Positions 22,216 to 35,420 of a stretch of 64,000 bases of DNA are shown here, piece after piece. Under the pieces are notes generated by a model that saw nothing but the letters and a program-made list of their open reading frames with translations, was not told the origin of the DNA and made no database searches. The DNA lies in the NCBI GenBank assembly GCA_946811695.1, contig OX328123.1:40517764-40581763 (forward strand). Reading direction: 5' to 3'. The translations under genes and the position numbers were made by a program. The stretch comes from Gonocerus acuteangulatus (taxonomy: Eukaryota > Arthropoda > Insecta > Hemiptera > Coreidae). Each line of letters begins with the position of its first letter. The stretch's first letter is position 1.

Positions 22216-23230
22216 TGATTTCTCCGGTTCTAATAATTACCCTAAAATGATTACATTTTTATACCACAACACACTATTGTTAGGATACCTAAGTGACCTT
22301 GCAAGTTTCATCTTTTTGTGCCATATACTAGAAATTCAAGAATTTTTAATAACCTCTTAATTTTGCACCGACCAACATATTATTAGTTACTTCCCGATCC
22401 AGACAAGCTAGAATCTTGAAATTTGACACGATGTTAGAACATAGGGAGAAAATAAAGAGGAAATTCGAAACTGCAAAACCATTAATTTGGGGCATTACTC
22501 CAGGGTTGTTCGTATACAAAGCCGTCCCCACATCATCCACTTAAAACCAAACGTCGACGGTGCCAACTCTAAATTCACTTACAAAAATTGTTGATATCCC
22601 GAAAAAACTAATGTTTAAATAAGAGGTTAAGTTCTTGGCCGCCCCTAAAAACAGTATGGAAGTTATGACATTATCGATTTTGTAAAAAAATCTATTTTTA
22701 CAAAAATCGTATTGATGTTTTCCTAGCCGAATCCCAACTATTCCCTATTTGCTTATCACCTCGACGGCTAACTATCTAAGCTTCATGATTATAGTATTAA
22801 GTTTTAGGCCCTTAATACCTTGTCAAACACTCACTTATTTCTGCAATTCCAACTAGGCCAGTTTTCGTTAAATGATGGCAACTATAACGATCGGATTTAT
22901 TATAAAATTTCTGGCATTTAATGATTCAGGCCCTTAGGGTAACGATTCAGCATTATTATAAGCTCTTTGATGACTTAAACGGTCGGCTTTGTATGTAATC
23001 ACGGCCGTATGTAAGATAACGAAAACCGGGCATGTTGGAATTGTACAAATAAGTGAGAGAGTATTATTAAGTCATCGTTGGGGTGACCGTCTGGGAAACC
23101 CACATCCCTGTAGCATTATAAACGGATAGCAACTTGTACATAAAATGACAGATAATCCACCGTTAAAAAAAAAAGTAAGTCCCTTGAGCAAGCCGCAAAG
23201 GTAATCGAAAACAGGACACAAATGAATCTC
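22216..23230. other. Intergenic, no gene recognised
   Basis: No domain-bearing frame or clear repeat was found. Confidence 0.4.
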
Positions 23231-23575
23231 TCAATTTAAAATGTTGTGGACTGGGCCTAGCTGTGGGCTCAGTGTAGAAGTAGACCTGTGAAGGAATTGG
23301 CGATGTGACCCTCTCATTATTGCCGGAATCCTAGAACAGGAAGGAGTGCCATTTAGTTTCTTCAATATAGATTGAGAGTCCGAAATAACTACGCCATCAG
23401 TATCTACGCCCATGAATGCGATAATGGGCGAAATAGGCGAACAATTATCTCTATATAAGCGTGCACGTTCCTCAAGCAGCACTAAAAAACCTGGGCCCTT
23501 CAGCTGAACCCTTCCAAATGCGGCGAGTACTCCGCGAGTTTTTTCAGTGTGAACCTCAAGGGGACCGCGCCCCAT
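23231..23575 (-). pseudogene. Possible LINE RNase H relic
   Basis: A minus-strand open frame with GVVISDSQSILKKLNG, which resembles the RNase H stretch around the second catalytic Asp (DSQS) in RNase H-bearing LINEs. Nothing else of the domain is clear. The assignment is tentative. Confidence 0.35.
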
Positions 23576-24567
23576 CCTAAAAAGTGGCTGGTTCCTAGAA
23601 TGTTGAGGCGAACGAACGGGAATAGTCCTTCCCTATCTAAAACCGGCCTAGCAGTGGACACTTCCCAGTAGAATGTAAAAAGTTGCCGCCTCCAGTCTCC
23701 TACCGTTACCGTACAGACCTATGATCTATGCTGGAAGGTACCGTTACTCCGAATCTACTACCTTTCCACTCCTTCAATGTCAGGGCTGTCCTTTTCCTGA
23801 CTCCGCATTCGCAAAGTACCATTTAACTCGACGACTTTCTCCAAGGACCCTAAAGCACGGCAAGAACTCAGAGTCTTTCAGTACCCTCGTCTTGGTATTG
23901 CATATTCATCGGTATGGAAATAGTCAACAGAAATATCCGGTGTCTATGAATATTTTGTATTTTGTAGTGTGAATTTCCCGGAGAAATTCATATACTGATA
24001 GATACATAACCATGTGAGATTTCGTTTCTTTCATTAAATTGACTTTAGGATTAGAGTTCGAAATATTGCAAATATTCTTTAGAGTTGATGATGACGAGCG
24101 GATGAAACAAATCTATAGAACCCAAAGATCACAAAAAAAAATGGTGGATAAAAAATATACATATTTTTTATTGAACTGCTCAGGCTAATCATTCAATAAA
24201 ATATTCTTCAACTTTTTATTTATTTACAGAAGTATTACATTCTACAATTATGTGTATTTTGTAATTTGATATAGGTAGCTTATATAAGAATAAATAAAAA
24301 AATAAAATATAAGCACTTATTCAACTTCGCAAATGCAGTAATTGTAGAAAATGAAAGAAACTTGAGGGCGCGAAAAATGTCATGAAAAATGAAAGGTTTC
24401 ATTGCGGTATATTCAAGTTGGTCTGTCCTTTCTTTCTAGTAAGTACGAATAAGTAGAGTATGTCCAATTCGAAGCCTGGTTAAAATAACATCATTCCGTC
24501 GAGAGAAGTGTTCATTTTACCATATTTTTAATTTCACGTAATTTGTTTTACTAAACCACTCACTTTC

Positions 24568-24852
24568 CTATTCGTACTGTTTGTGAGTTAGTAATGCTTT
24601 GTATATGTCCGATGAAATCACAGTATTTAAGTCAAGGTTAGGTCTTTTATTGGGTAGTTTTGCTTGTAAATCGACTGAAGTACTAAGTTTAATCCCTTCA
24701 TGACCAGGTAAACATAGCAACGTAATAAATTTTTTATTGTTTTGTACAGGCAAAAGCCATGCTTCTATGTATAACTTCTTTAGCCTTGATGATTTCCAAG
24801 AATCAGGATCAGAAGAGACTATTCTTTGTGTGTTCACCAAGAAGCAGAACAC
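24568..24852 (-). pseudogene. LINE RNase H C-terminal relic
   Basis: A minus-strand frame containing KKFITLLCLPGHEGI, the usual x-L-x-W-V-P-G-H-x-G-I block of LINE RNase H with the W replaced by C, then LQAKLPNKRP and a diverged tail. No RT is attached. It is not in the order expected to belong with the relic at 23231-23575. Confidence 0.45.
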
Positions 24853-25744
24853 ACAAGCATTTTAGATTTTTTATGCGGGGTTTCTACAGATACTAACTTT
24901 TTCGCGCCAAGATCAGAATAACATTAAATTAAAAGAATTAAATACTTTCAAAGTACATTACAACAAGACTGGTGCAACTGACGAAAAACATTATTTGAAG
25001 TGTATAATTCTAAAGGAGCCCTATATAGAATCTAGGAGACCCACTTTCCTAACTATTAGCAGAATGAAATGTTCGACAGCCGCTCATCGAATAGACAGCT
25101 CTTCAACCAATTGCACTTAGGCTGATGGGCTTTTATAAGACTTGGTCAAACTTCGATCAGTTTCGCACATCAATTTCCGAGTCCGTGGGAAGCCGTTTAA
25201 TACATTCCACTAGTTGGCAGGATCATTGCCCAATGTTGGGAAAAAATAAACTAAATAATAGTGCCAATATATTTAAAAACTATTAGGAATAACAATGATA
25301 AAAAGTCAGTGGTCTTTTGTTAAATTGGGGCACCGGTGGCTGATTTTTTTTTTTTTTCAATAATTCTATTTTTAATGCAACCAAAACTTTTCATCTATGT
25401 CATTTTTGAGTGTCTGAAAAAGTATTTAAGATCTCCCACTTTTTTATAAAAAAGTAAAAAATATCACCGACAAAAACTACTTTTTCGGTTTTTCTTAAAT
25501 ATCGTTAAAGGAATCTCATTGAATCTGGTGTCATACGATTCCTAACGTTACAATAACTATTTGAAATATAGCAGGAAGTATATCAACGATGAACCGTATG
25601 CGCAACGAATTTTCTCTCTCACATTTCCCTTAAAAATTAATTAAACAGTGATCTATAAAGGGACTCTGCAGCTTAACCAAGTTATTCTTATTATAAATTC
25701 CAAAGAAAAAAAAACACGAAAACCATTCTTTCCATGAATGTCTT

Positions 25745-25871
25745 AATGAGAAGCAGAAGGATAGAAAGACAGACAGAGAGAGAATAACAAAAAGAAGGAA
25801 CGCGCAAGTGACAAGGCGAAAGAGAGAGTGATAGAGAGAGAGCGAGAGCGAGAGAGAGGGAGAGAGAGAGG

Positions 25872-25935
<64 letters not shown>

Positions 25936-26023
25936 GGAGAGAAGGAGAGAAAGAGAGAGGGGGGAGAGGGGGAGAGAAAGAGAGAGAAAGAGAGAGAGAG
26001 AGAGAGAGGGGGGGGGAAGAGCG

Positions 26024-26054
<31 letters not shown>

Positions 26055-26056
26055 GG

Positions 26057-26112
<56 letters not shown>

Positions 26113-26151
26113 GGAGAGAAGGAGAGAAAGAGAGAGGGGGGAGAGGGGGAA

Positions 26152-26194
<43 letters not shown>

Positions 26195-26280
26195 AAGAGC
26201 GAGAGAGAGAGAGAGAGAGAGAGAACGAGCGAAAAAATGTGTGAGGGCGAGAGAGTGTCTGTGAGAGAGAGATAGAGAGG
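25745..26280. repeat. GA-rich microsatellite/minisatellite with internal 177-bp duplication
   Basis: About 500 bases of almost pure purine on the plus strand. The segment around AAAGGGGAGAGAAGGAGAG (25931) recurs at 26108 and the GAAGAGCGAGAG block (26016) recurs at about 26194, so a unit of about 177 bp is duplicated. Open frames here encode only Arg-Glu repeats and are not genes. Confidence 0.9.
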
Positions 26281-26679
26281 ACTAGCCTAAGATTGAAAGA
26301 GAGAATAATAACTGAGGAGTGTATTGAGGAGGGCCTAAGAGAGAAGATGTTGGTATAGGTCTGGGATTGGAGTGGGGGCCAAGGTTAGATTTCGGCTGGC
26401 CGTTCACCTCACTCCTGTCGAGCGCCAAAATACCCTCGTCTCCGCATTCAGACACACAACAGGGCGGTTCCATTCCTATCTAAAGGGGAAGCACTTTTTT
26501 CGGCATGGCTGCTTCTCGGCTAATAGAATAGATAGGCTTTGCAATTCAACGTTGAATCAATCAAATAATTTTCTTTTCTTCATTACATTCCCGCTTTAGA
26601 AAAAAAAAATTCTCAACAGGTATGTTAAATTGGTTTACGCTCTATGTTGTTCTGAATTCAAACAATACTGAATACTATA

Positions 26680-26819
<140 letters not shown>

Positions 26820-26999
26820 CAGTTTCGCTCTATTTAGTATTTTACAATATATATATAGTATACTCCAATATTTTAGTGTAATTAATATAGATGAAGAATC
26901 ATGTCATGAATAGAATTGGTGATAATTTTTTATTTTTTCTTCGGCTACTGAGAACATGTAAACACAGATATATACATGTGCTTTTCTGCATCTACCAAA

Positions 27000-27055
27000 A
27001 CATGCACAACACAAACGCACATATTTATTAATATGTGCGTTTGTGTTGTGCATGT
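27000..27055. repeat. Perfect 26-bp-arm hairpin
   Basis: 27000-27025 is the exact reverse complement of 27030-27055, separated by the 4-base loop TATT. Arms contain ATGCACAACACAAACGCAC. The rest of the area has no gene. Confidence 0.9.
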
Positions 27056-27281
27056 GCATACATATTCACAAAACATGGATATGTACAAAAACTCACACAT
27101 TTACTCTCATGAAGTTTATATGGCCGTGCACAGTATTAGTTCTGTTAGCGCGGTTACTCCCTATCTCCATAGGGAGAACCCGCTTATGAGGTTGACCTCA
27201 CGACGCGATCCGGACGTGCCGACTAGAAACTTTCTTGTTTCAGACCCCATAGATCACGAAAATATAGGTGGTTCAAATTTG

Positions 27282-27285
<4 letters not shown>

Positions 27286-27336
<51 letters not shown>
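27286..27336. repeat. (TA)n tract
   Basis: TA run followed by TGCTTGTCTGTTCGCGC, an end resembling (TA)n-adjacent Helitron-like 5' termini but of a different family. Confidence 0.85.
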
Positions 27337-27338
<2 letters not shown>

Positions 27339-27561
27339 TTGTCTGTTCGCGCTCCTGACGGCTCACAAATGGTCTGATTTTGATGAAATTTGGTACAAAA
27401 ATCTTTCGTCTGATTTGAAAGGTCAAGTTCGTTAACCAGTAGAATCCGCCCACGGAAGATAGTTTTTGGGGCGATATTCGCGCAAAAAAAATCGTAACGC
27501 TTACTTTTTTGAGTTCATATGCTTACAGGTACTTGTTTTATATGTTTCTAACTTCGTATAT

Positions 27562-27599
27562 GTTTCATTCGTTTTCTTACACAAGAAAACGAATGAAAC
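27562..27599. repeat. Perfect 17-bp-arm hairpin
   Basis: 27562-27578 (GTTTCATTCGTTTTCTT) is the exact reverse complement of 27583-27599, with loop ACAC. Confidence 0.9.
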
Positions 27600-29530
27600 T
27601 ATTTTTAAGGCGTTATTTCTAACCGTTCCTGAGAAAAGTGGAATCAATGTTTTTGTAAGTCATTATTTTTTTGTGGGTACTTAGAATCGCGGGATTCAAT
27701 TGAAATATTTTCTACATCTTGGAAATTAATCCCAACTAATATATTTAAATGTTGGTTATTTTTGGAGTTAAGAAGTATGCGAAAAAAAAAATTGATTAAT
27801 AGACATGAAAAGTTTTCGGATCTTCATATATTTTTCGTAAAAATCTCGTTAACGGTTGGGAAATCGTGGTGAGTGGAAGGTGACCATTCGAATGCTTACT
27901 AAATTCTCTACAAAAAAGTATCTGAAGCAATATTCGATGGGGTAACGTCAATCAGAGATATAAGCGCTTAAAACTTAAAAAGTGTTTGTTTTGTTGTTTG
28001 TAAAGGGTTTTTCTCTTTGTTTATCTCACTTTTTAATTGGTTGTTTTTTGTTTCAAATTGCATTTATCAGTAAAATTAGTATTGTAGTAAAATAAGCTAA
28101 GAAACGGCGAAAGGTATTGCTAATAAGTTTGGAGTGGCTGTGGTAATCAAGATGGCTGTGGCTAATCATGATGACGTATGCATAGTTTGTTTTGAATTCT
28201 CCTATGTACATAACCTTCCTCATAGCCTCCAACTGAAGTTATTGTTATTTCTTATTTTATAGAAAGATTTAACCCACGACAGAATAGAATTTTATTCGCC
28301 ATGAAGCACATATTTACAGTTGATTATAACAGTAAAACGAATTTTCTAGTAAAACAGGATATTTAAAACGACAACGATTTTTTTGTTGCTTAGAATAGAG
28401 CCTTCTCAGCAGTATGTCGAGTAGTATGTATGTTTTCAGTACATAATTGTATTGACTTATACAGATTAAGAATTATCCGCTTCTGTGTAAGTTGGCTACT
28501 GTCAGTTTTCTGTGATTTGTAATGCTAATGTATTCCATTTCTTCGAGATGTTTGTAACCGCGCTAAGATGACGCAGTTCCTGCGAGTGGGACTTTTTTAA
28601 CATATTACGGAGCTAAAGTTAAACTTATTTAAATCTAAACTTTAATATTTTTACAGATCTAATCACGCATCTAATATTAAATCATACAAAATAATCTGTA
28701 TTTTTGTTATTATCTTCTTTCGAAAGAGAAGAAATCACTTGTCGTTGTAATGGAAACCACTTCTTTTAGCACGGTCTGTTATTGCCTTCAAACACTCGGC
28801 TTTCGGACGTGCAGAGAAATGTTAGCAAGTAACTTATTGCATAGTGTTGCAACGGAGATATAAACTAGTTAAATCCCAATTTATTATTAGTGTACAGATA
28901 GTTTTCCGAAAAATATAGCTATTAATAATATAAAAGTATCTCTAGCAATCATTTGTTACGCCATTGAACCTTCTCTAAAAACCATACCGTTCCCTGTTTT
29001 AGTGAGGAAGTTCAGAAACTGCTATCATTCTTATAGATTTTCAGATATATTATTGTACCATCCTCATGAAACACTCAACTAATGGATTTTGGAAGTTGTA
29101 TCGATTGCAAGTGCTTATCTCAAGTATAACTGTCTATTTCCGGGGGTGACATTCGTTATTTCCTTTGAAAGTATGTAACTAAAACAATAAATAGAATTGT
29201 TCTTATCTGTGTTATTTATGTCTGGATAAGTAAACATATTTTCCTCACTAGATATGGCTTGGATCAACAAAAATGTAGAATTTCCATGCCCTTTTGTTAA
29301 CTTTGAGAATTTCAATTAGAATTTTTACTCTAGGTGCCTTTTTTATTCCATCTTATAGGTTCCATTTATATGTATCACTGTTTTCTTGTGTTCACGTTCA
29401 ATATTTAATAATATTAGATTTTATTTTAAAACTTTTTTTTAATATATATATATATCTTTATTTGACAATTATACAATACACCAAGTATTTTTTATAATTC
29501 TTTTGTTCTTGAATACATGTCATGAGAGAC
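27600..29530. other. Intergenic, no gene recognised
   Basis: AT-rich DNA without recognisable domains, SINE heads or terminal repeats. Confidence 0.4.
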
Positions 29531-29539
29531 CGATAGGAA

Positions 29540-30180
29540 AAAAGGCCCATTGGCCAAAACCTATTGTCTTGGACTTTTAGTACAGGTTACATTTTCTCTT
29601 AAGGTAGCTATTTGTCTAGGCCATTTGCGCTTAAGGCGACGGTCAGGGTTACCGGGAATGGAGGATGAGGGTAGGTTATTGATTAGAGGATTGTCGTGAC
29701 CAGACAAGCGGGAGTGGAAGTTAAAGTATCGGGTTTTGTACAGGGTTTGGACAAAGGGGATTTCTAGGTCGTTAGGGATAGTGAATTTTGAAACATAGAA
29801 CGGAGCATTGACTATTTTACGGAGTATTTTGGATTGGAGAGATAGGATTCGTAGGATATTGGATCGCTTGGCACACCCCCAAACTTCCAAGCCATACGTC
29901 CAGGTGGGTTGAAGTATAGTAGTGTATATCCGTCTCTTGTTCTGTAAAGATAATTATGAGCGAGATCTAGTAGTCTGTTTAGTAGTCTAAAACGTCTGTT
30001 TGTTTCCTGTCTTTTCATTTGAATGTGTTTGCTCCAGGTAAGTCGTCTGTCAAGGTCCTAGGTAGCTAAACTTGGGTTTTTTCACAGATTTCTCTTTGGT
30101 AAAGATTGATGGAAGGGCATTTGGACCTTCGAAGGGTGAATGTTATGTGGGAGGATTTTTCAGGATTGCCTCTAATCCGT
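29540..30180 (-). pseudogene. Jockey-type non-LTR retrotransposon, RT C-terminal relic
   Basis: Read on the minus strand through frame changes: NPEKSSHITFTLRRSKCPS (from about 30175), then a thumb region TLTDDLPG/KRQETNRRFRLLNRLLDLA, then a shifted frame giving NKRRIYTTILQPTWTYGLEVWGCAKRSN (about 29950-29860), then KILRKIVNAPFYVS, NDLEIPFV and RRLKRKWPRQ, stop near 29563. This is the invariant Jockey-clade segment (Y-x-x-x-L-x-P-x-W-x-Y-G-x-x-x-W-G-C-A). Two or three frameshifts and loss of the catalytic RT show it is dead. Confidence 0.85.
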
Positions 30181-30979
30181 CATTTTTAAAACAATTAAAA
30201 TAAATTCATGACGAGGGAAAAAAGAAGGTCCTCCTTCGTTTTTCAAGCCCAAAATTCTACCACATTTCACACAGGTAAAAGTTTCGCCTTGGAGGTAGAT
30301 GTATCTGCTTCTTACGTGTTTATGTCGATAACAAATAAGAACCGTAGAGTGTTTCAAGCTAATTTCGCCGAACAAGCGATGATACAGTGTGTGAATTTTT
30401 CTAATAGACGAACTTGTCCTTACTTTTTAAACGAAGGAACTCTGACATATCAGATTCTTCTATCAGATTCATTCATTATGAAACGTTGAAATTTCTCATA
30501 AGCACTTCCAGATATCCTCATTGGAGTGGAATACACGGGTAAACCTTGATCACCATATAAAGGTTGCATTTGTCTTTTACTAAACGCGGTAAAGTAGTGG
30601 GGTCATAATGTTCGGTTGGCTATATCTAGTATTGTCTCCAAAGATAATAGCCGCTGTTAAAAAGAAAAGCAAAACAATAGTAATGTGAGAGGACAAAACA
30701 ATGTTTATGTGAGAGGGCAAAATGGTTATATTTCAATCTTTTAATCATATTCGGGAAAATATTTTCGATGTTTATAAAAATTATTTAAGAATTAATGACG
30801 TTATGATAAGAATGCTGCATTTAAATCGTCACAACAATAGATTCACTAGAAAGAAAGTGAAAGTCCTTCATAAAAACTTCTTCCGGTAACATAAAATGAC
30901 ACAAAATGCCATGAAAATGAAAGATTACTTTAGATTATACATTAACACATTTAATTACTAAAGAACAAAATTCTTCGAA

Positions 30980-31225
30980 GAGGGCGCATATAGAAAATAA
31001 TTTCGGAGGGGGCTGAGACCATTTCCGGGATATGGAATACTAACAATTTATAACTTGGAATAATTTTAACCAACTAAAACGCTAGTACACCCAAAATAAA
31101 ATATTTTTTATGAACTAATTGAGCATATTTAATTTATTTTTAAGGGTTTATGACACATTTTTACCGATCAAATCAAAATTTCAGGAGGGGGGGGGGGTTG
31201 CAGCGCACCCTTATATTCGCCCACG
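30980..31225. mobile_element. CATGGGCG-family MITE, copy 1 (diverged)
   Basis: Same body as the other copies (GAAAATAATTTCGG, CTAAAACGCTA, AAATCAAAATTTC, G-run, TTATATTCGCCCA) but the outer ends are mutated. It directly precedes the reverse family X copy. Confidence 0.7.
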
Positions 31226-31235
31226 GCCCACTTTA

Positions 31236-32298
31236 GCACTTTCCTCCGAAGGAAAGTAGCTATTGAGGTTGCACTCATGACGGAATTTTTGAAAAATTTC
31301 TTCAAATCTCCATCGATCCTACCTAGTAGGCACCGAAAACATCAATAAATATATATATATATATATATGTAACTGTTAACACGATAGCGGCTGGAGTTTT
31401 TGTTTTTTCTTCACGAAACGTGGTATATAGCATTCAAGCGTGCAAACGATTGAACGAGTTTGTTAAACACCAAAATCGGTCCACCGGGAGGGAGGGTTTA
31501 CCCCAAGCCCAAAACACTAATTTGATCCTGCCAGCCGTAATTTTTGTTATATTTCAACGAAACTCGGTATTCGTTATTTTGATTTAAAGAGAGACATACT
31601 TTGTAAAAATAAACTAAATCGGTTTATTAGGAGGGGGGGTTTACTCCGGACCCACATTACCAATTTGCCACTACCAGCCGTAATTTTTGTTACATTTCAA
31701 GGAAACTCGGTATTCGTGGTGGTAATCAACAGAGAAAAATGGGTTATAAAAATAAACTAAATCGGGTTATTTGGAGGGGGGGGGGGGTTTACTCCAGACC
31801 TAAAGTACTAATATACTCATACCGGTCGTAATTTCTGATGTATTGTAACGAAACGCGGTATACGTCATGGGTATCTCATGAGAAAGAATTGTTGTAAAAA
31901 TTAAGTAAATCAGTCGATTGGAAAGGAGGGTTTACTTTAAACTCTGTTTCATTGGAATTAGCCGGCCAGACGTAGGTTTCCAAAGGCGCCGCGAGGAGCG
32001 CTATCTCCCACTATGGGGACTGTATCCTGTTCCTGCTTCAGATCAAAAGACGGAAAATGAAGTTTTTGTGTATTTATTAAGTAGTACAGTATCATATATT
32101 ATCATAACTCTGGAAGCAAATTATTTACAAAATTAATAATTGAACAGTTCTCATAAGAAATGCAAATGAGCAGAACTATGCACGTTTTTATTTTATTTAT
32201 ATAGGTTATTTACAGCAAATTATTCAGTAATCTAGTCTACACTACAAAAATTCCGAGGAAAGTGCTTAGTTATGCAGCTCCTGCGTGACGGACTTTTT
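31236..32298 (-). mobile_element. Family X element, copy 4 (complete, reverse)
   Basis: From TTAGCACTTTCCTCCGAAGG (31236) through TAGTAGGCACCGAAAAC, a short (TA)n at 31349-31369, CTGTTAACACGATAGCGG, three tandem units with GGGGTTTACTCCGGACC, and the far end CCTGCGTGACGGACTTTTT. Order and orientation match copy 1 reversed. No gene inside. Confidence 0.7.
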
Positions 32299-32299
32299 T

Positions 32300-33300
32300 A
32301 AAATTGTATTGAGCACTAATCATAACCGTCTCCGCCGATAATCCAGATTTCGACCATTCTTTAACTTTTCTTAATTCCCTTCGAAAACAATGTTTGAGAT
32401 TCTCAATTTTACAGTTCAGAAATTTCAAATCGGCCGAAGGCATAATGGTATCAGGACAACAGATTAATTAGCACCTCATATCATCGAGCTTATTCCTGTC
32501 TGTATTCATTACTTAAGAAGTTGGGTCATTCATTTTGCATTACGTTTTTTAGTTATTTTCGTCAATCAATTGACTTTGGTAATTAATTACGACGTTCAAA
32601 TGATTATGACGCGGAACTGACAACTGACAGGATGCCGAACCTCAGTCTCGTTCCTATGGAGAATCGAACAACTCTTTCCCAAAACGTTGGAAGACCAAGT
32701 GCGTTGGTTCACCGGAACCCGTACAGCAGGCAAAATAGGCGAATTTGGTTCTCAAGAACCAGGTTCGGCGATCCAGATTTGCCCGTGTATTCCGTCCATT
32801 GTAATTTTTTACCTTCGGGTCAAGATTACAAGTTTGTAGTTTCACGGCAAATTATAATTCTTCTAATATCTATTTAATAGCCAAGGTCACGCCACGTTGA
32901 ATACACTAGTTCTAGATAAGAACATCGGGTGTGGTCAATACTTGGATAAGTGGCATTGTAAAAGGGTCGCAACGTGTAGAAAGTCCGACGCGTATAGCCC
33001 AATAGTTGAGACGCTTAAAAAAATTTAAAATTAAATCTGGTCGAGACAGTTGGGAATATAAGTATATCAGTGTGTAGTACGGTGCCGACACAGCAAGCCG
33101 AGGTAGGGGAGACCAAGGGCAGAGAGATTTGGGCTGGGTTGTTCACCCTGGCAGACAGTCAAGGTCAGACCTTGCTTCCATCGCCAAAACAATCTCTCTA
33201 GGGCCCTTTCTTATTCCCAGGGATCAATATCTTAAGTAATCCGCCTCTTCTAACAATTATCTCTCGAAAATTGAATTATAATAATAACATGTGCTTACGA
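32300..33300. other. Intergenic, no gene recognised
   Basis: Short frames without domains; nothing recognised. Confidence 0.4.
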
Positions 33301-33325
33301 TTCATTACTCAAATTTTGCATTATC

Positions 33326-33508
33326 TTGGATCTAAGATTGGTGTGGATCCCGGGAGATAGAGGGATACTTCGAATTGAGCAAGTGGACACCTTGGCAAGG
33401 GAAGCAATCGGAGAAGTTATATCGCTACCTAAAATCCAAAAACATTATATGATTGGAAATTCATGGGACTCAGTATGGACTACATGGCAAGCCAGCTGGG
33501 AAGGATGA
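33326..33508 (+). pseudogene. LINE RNase H relic
   Basis: A 60-codon plus-strand frame with LRLVWIPGDRGI, EQVDTLAREAI, the L-x-W-I-P-G-H-x-G-I...A-D-x-L-A-K-x-A block of LINE RNase H, with the catalytic His changed to Asp. The following WTTWQASWEG resembles the W-Q-x-x-W start of the tail module. It is a short fossil. Confidence 0.6.
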
Positions 33509-33509
33509 C

Positions 33510-35420
33510 TCCTTATGAGATGAGATAAAAAAATTCGTGAGACTTAAAGAAGAGTAAAGCCACGGCTGAAACTACAGCATTCAAAATTTAAGAGGGGGTT
33601 GATTATTTGGCATTTAAGGACAATACCTTTATTTTATTTCTATAGATAACTTCAAAATATGATATTTATTGTTGCGCCTATATGCAATACCTTCCAAATA
33701 ACTAGACAATCCTGGCCCGCCTCGAGTACAACAGTGTCTGTCAATAGTTCCACCAATAGTTAAATCCATGTATGCCCGACTAATCCAGCCAATCAGAGAG
33801 GAGCACGGCCGGCGACCTTTGTGCCAATCACATACCAGAACTATGTGGCATACGGGCAATTCTCCATTAGGCATTACCCCGGGATTAATCCATTCTCCAT
33901 AATTATCCTAATGTTTCAAATAATTCAAGCTGATTGGTTTATGTAGACTGTCCACTAAATAAATTATTGTATGACTTACAAACAGTACCATCCGATACGA
34001 CTCGCGGAACTATGGTACGTCATCCTATCATGTATTTATATAATGCTTATTTGAAACACCGCCATTTTATTAATGCCATAATTATTTTGGTAGGGTTTCA
34101 CATGACCTACATTTCACAACCTTCTTCGATATATGAACGAAAATTCAGCGCAGATCATTTTTACTGATACAATTTTTTTTTTTTTTTCATATTGCCACTA
34201 AATGAAACGTAACAAAAAATGTTATGTCTATAAAGATTGTATCTTAGTTTTGATGAATGTAGAACATGCGTAATACGTTCAATTCAGAAAGCCTACTTTC
34301 TGTACTTCTCAGAAAGCTTTCCCCAGCAGAAAATGCTAGTTTCCCCCCATTTCTTCAAAAATGATTAAGGATATTTCCATGAAAATAGTATTATTAGTTT
34401 CTCCATCCGTTAAGTCCTAAAAAAATGTACCTGTAAGTCTACTATCGCAAAACCGTAAACCCTATTTTTTTTTCTTTTCTCCTGTGAATCTCGCAAAAAA
34501 AAAATTAAAAAAAAAAAATAATGTTAAGTAACAGTGTACTTTCATTTCTCTAGAACGTCTTCCTTCACATTAGTGTTCAAAGTACGTGGTCTGTCGTTTT
34601 AGGCAAAGTACTTTTCGGCCAAATATCATCATACTCGATCCATTTTTTGTAGAGAGCTAACATATAATTGATAATCATAAATTATAAATGCACAATCAGA
34701 AATAGTATTAGCCGTGTGTAGCTAATATTATTTTTAGATCCATTGAGTAAACAGGCTGCAAGACAGCACAATAGCCCTAGGTACCACCGGTAATATCAGA
34801 AAGCAACTCGTAATCAAACATTAGGGTGCCGGGTAACCATTCCACGCGCAGCCGAGCTCCGATTGTTTATATTGTGATATCAGCAGAATATATTATTGTA
34901 ATTACTAAATTATATATTAGTTACATTGTTGATATTGTTGCCATTGTTATATTAATGTATATTAGTTTATGAACATTGCGTAATTGGAGGCGTGAGGAGA
35001 GAAACTCAAACTTCGCAAACCTTCAGTTCACTTTGAATGGTCTGCTCCCGACAATGGGCCCACCAGTAGAATACCTTCGCTTCGACACGAATTTACCCCT
35101 TAAATATTCATAACCTTTGCCAGAATAAAACTAAACCCATTGTAGGCTTCAGTTTCCTCTTATTCAAAAATAGCTCACTAAGAGGTGATTTTCTCGTGCA
35201 AACAAATCAAGAAATAATGTAGAACAATAAAAACAGACGTAATAGATTAAAAAAAAATAGAAACAACGAACAAACAGCTTTTAAATAGGAGGATAATTCG
35301 AACGCCGTAGATTATGATAGTGACTCTTCACATTGTACAATGTACACAGAGCTGTTTGAACGCGCCATTTATATCAGTGTGTAGCAGTCGTATGAAAACA
35401 ACTGAAAGGTAATCGCTCGC
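33510..35420. other. Intergenic, no gene recognised
   Basis: T-run at 34167-34186 and scattered A/T runs; no domains or clear repeats. Confidence 0.4.

Noticed and set aside
25828..26244. Open frame encoding Arg-Glu repeats
   Set aside because: Translation of the GA microsatellite; no codon structure or domain.
26976..27453. Open frames with Tyr-Ile repeats and a 133-codon frame
   Set aside because: They run through (TA)n and the perfect hairpin; no domain and both strands are open.
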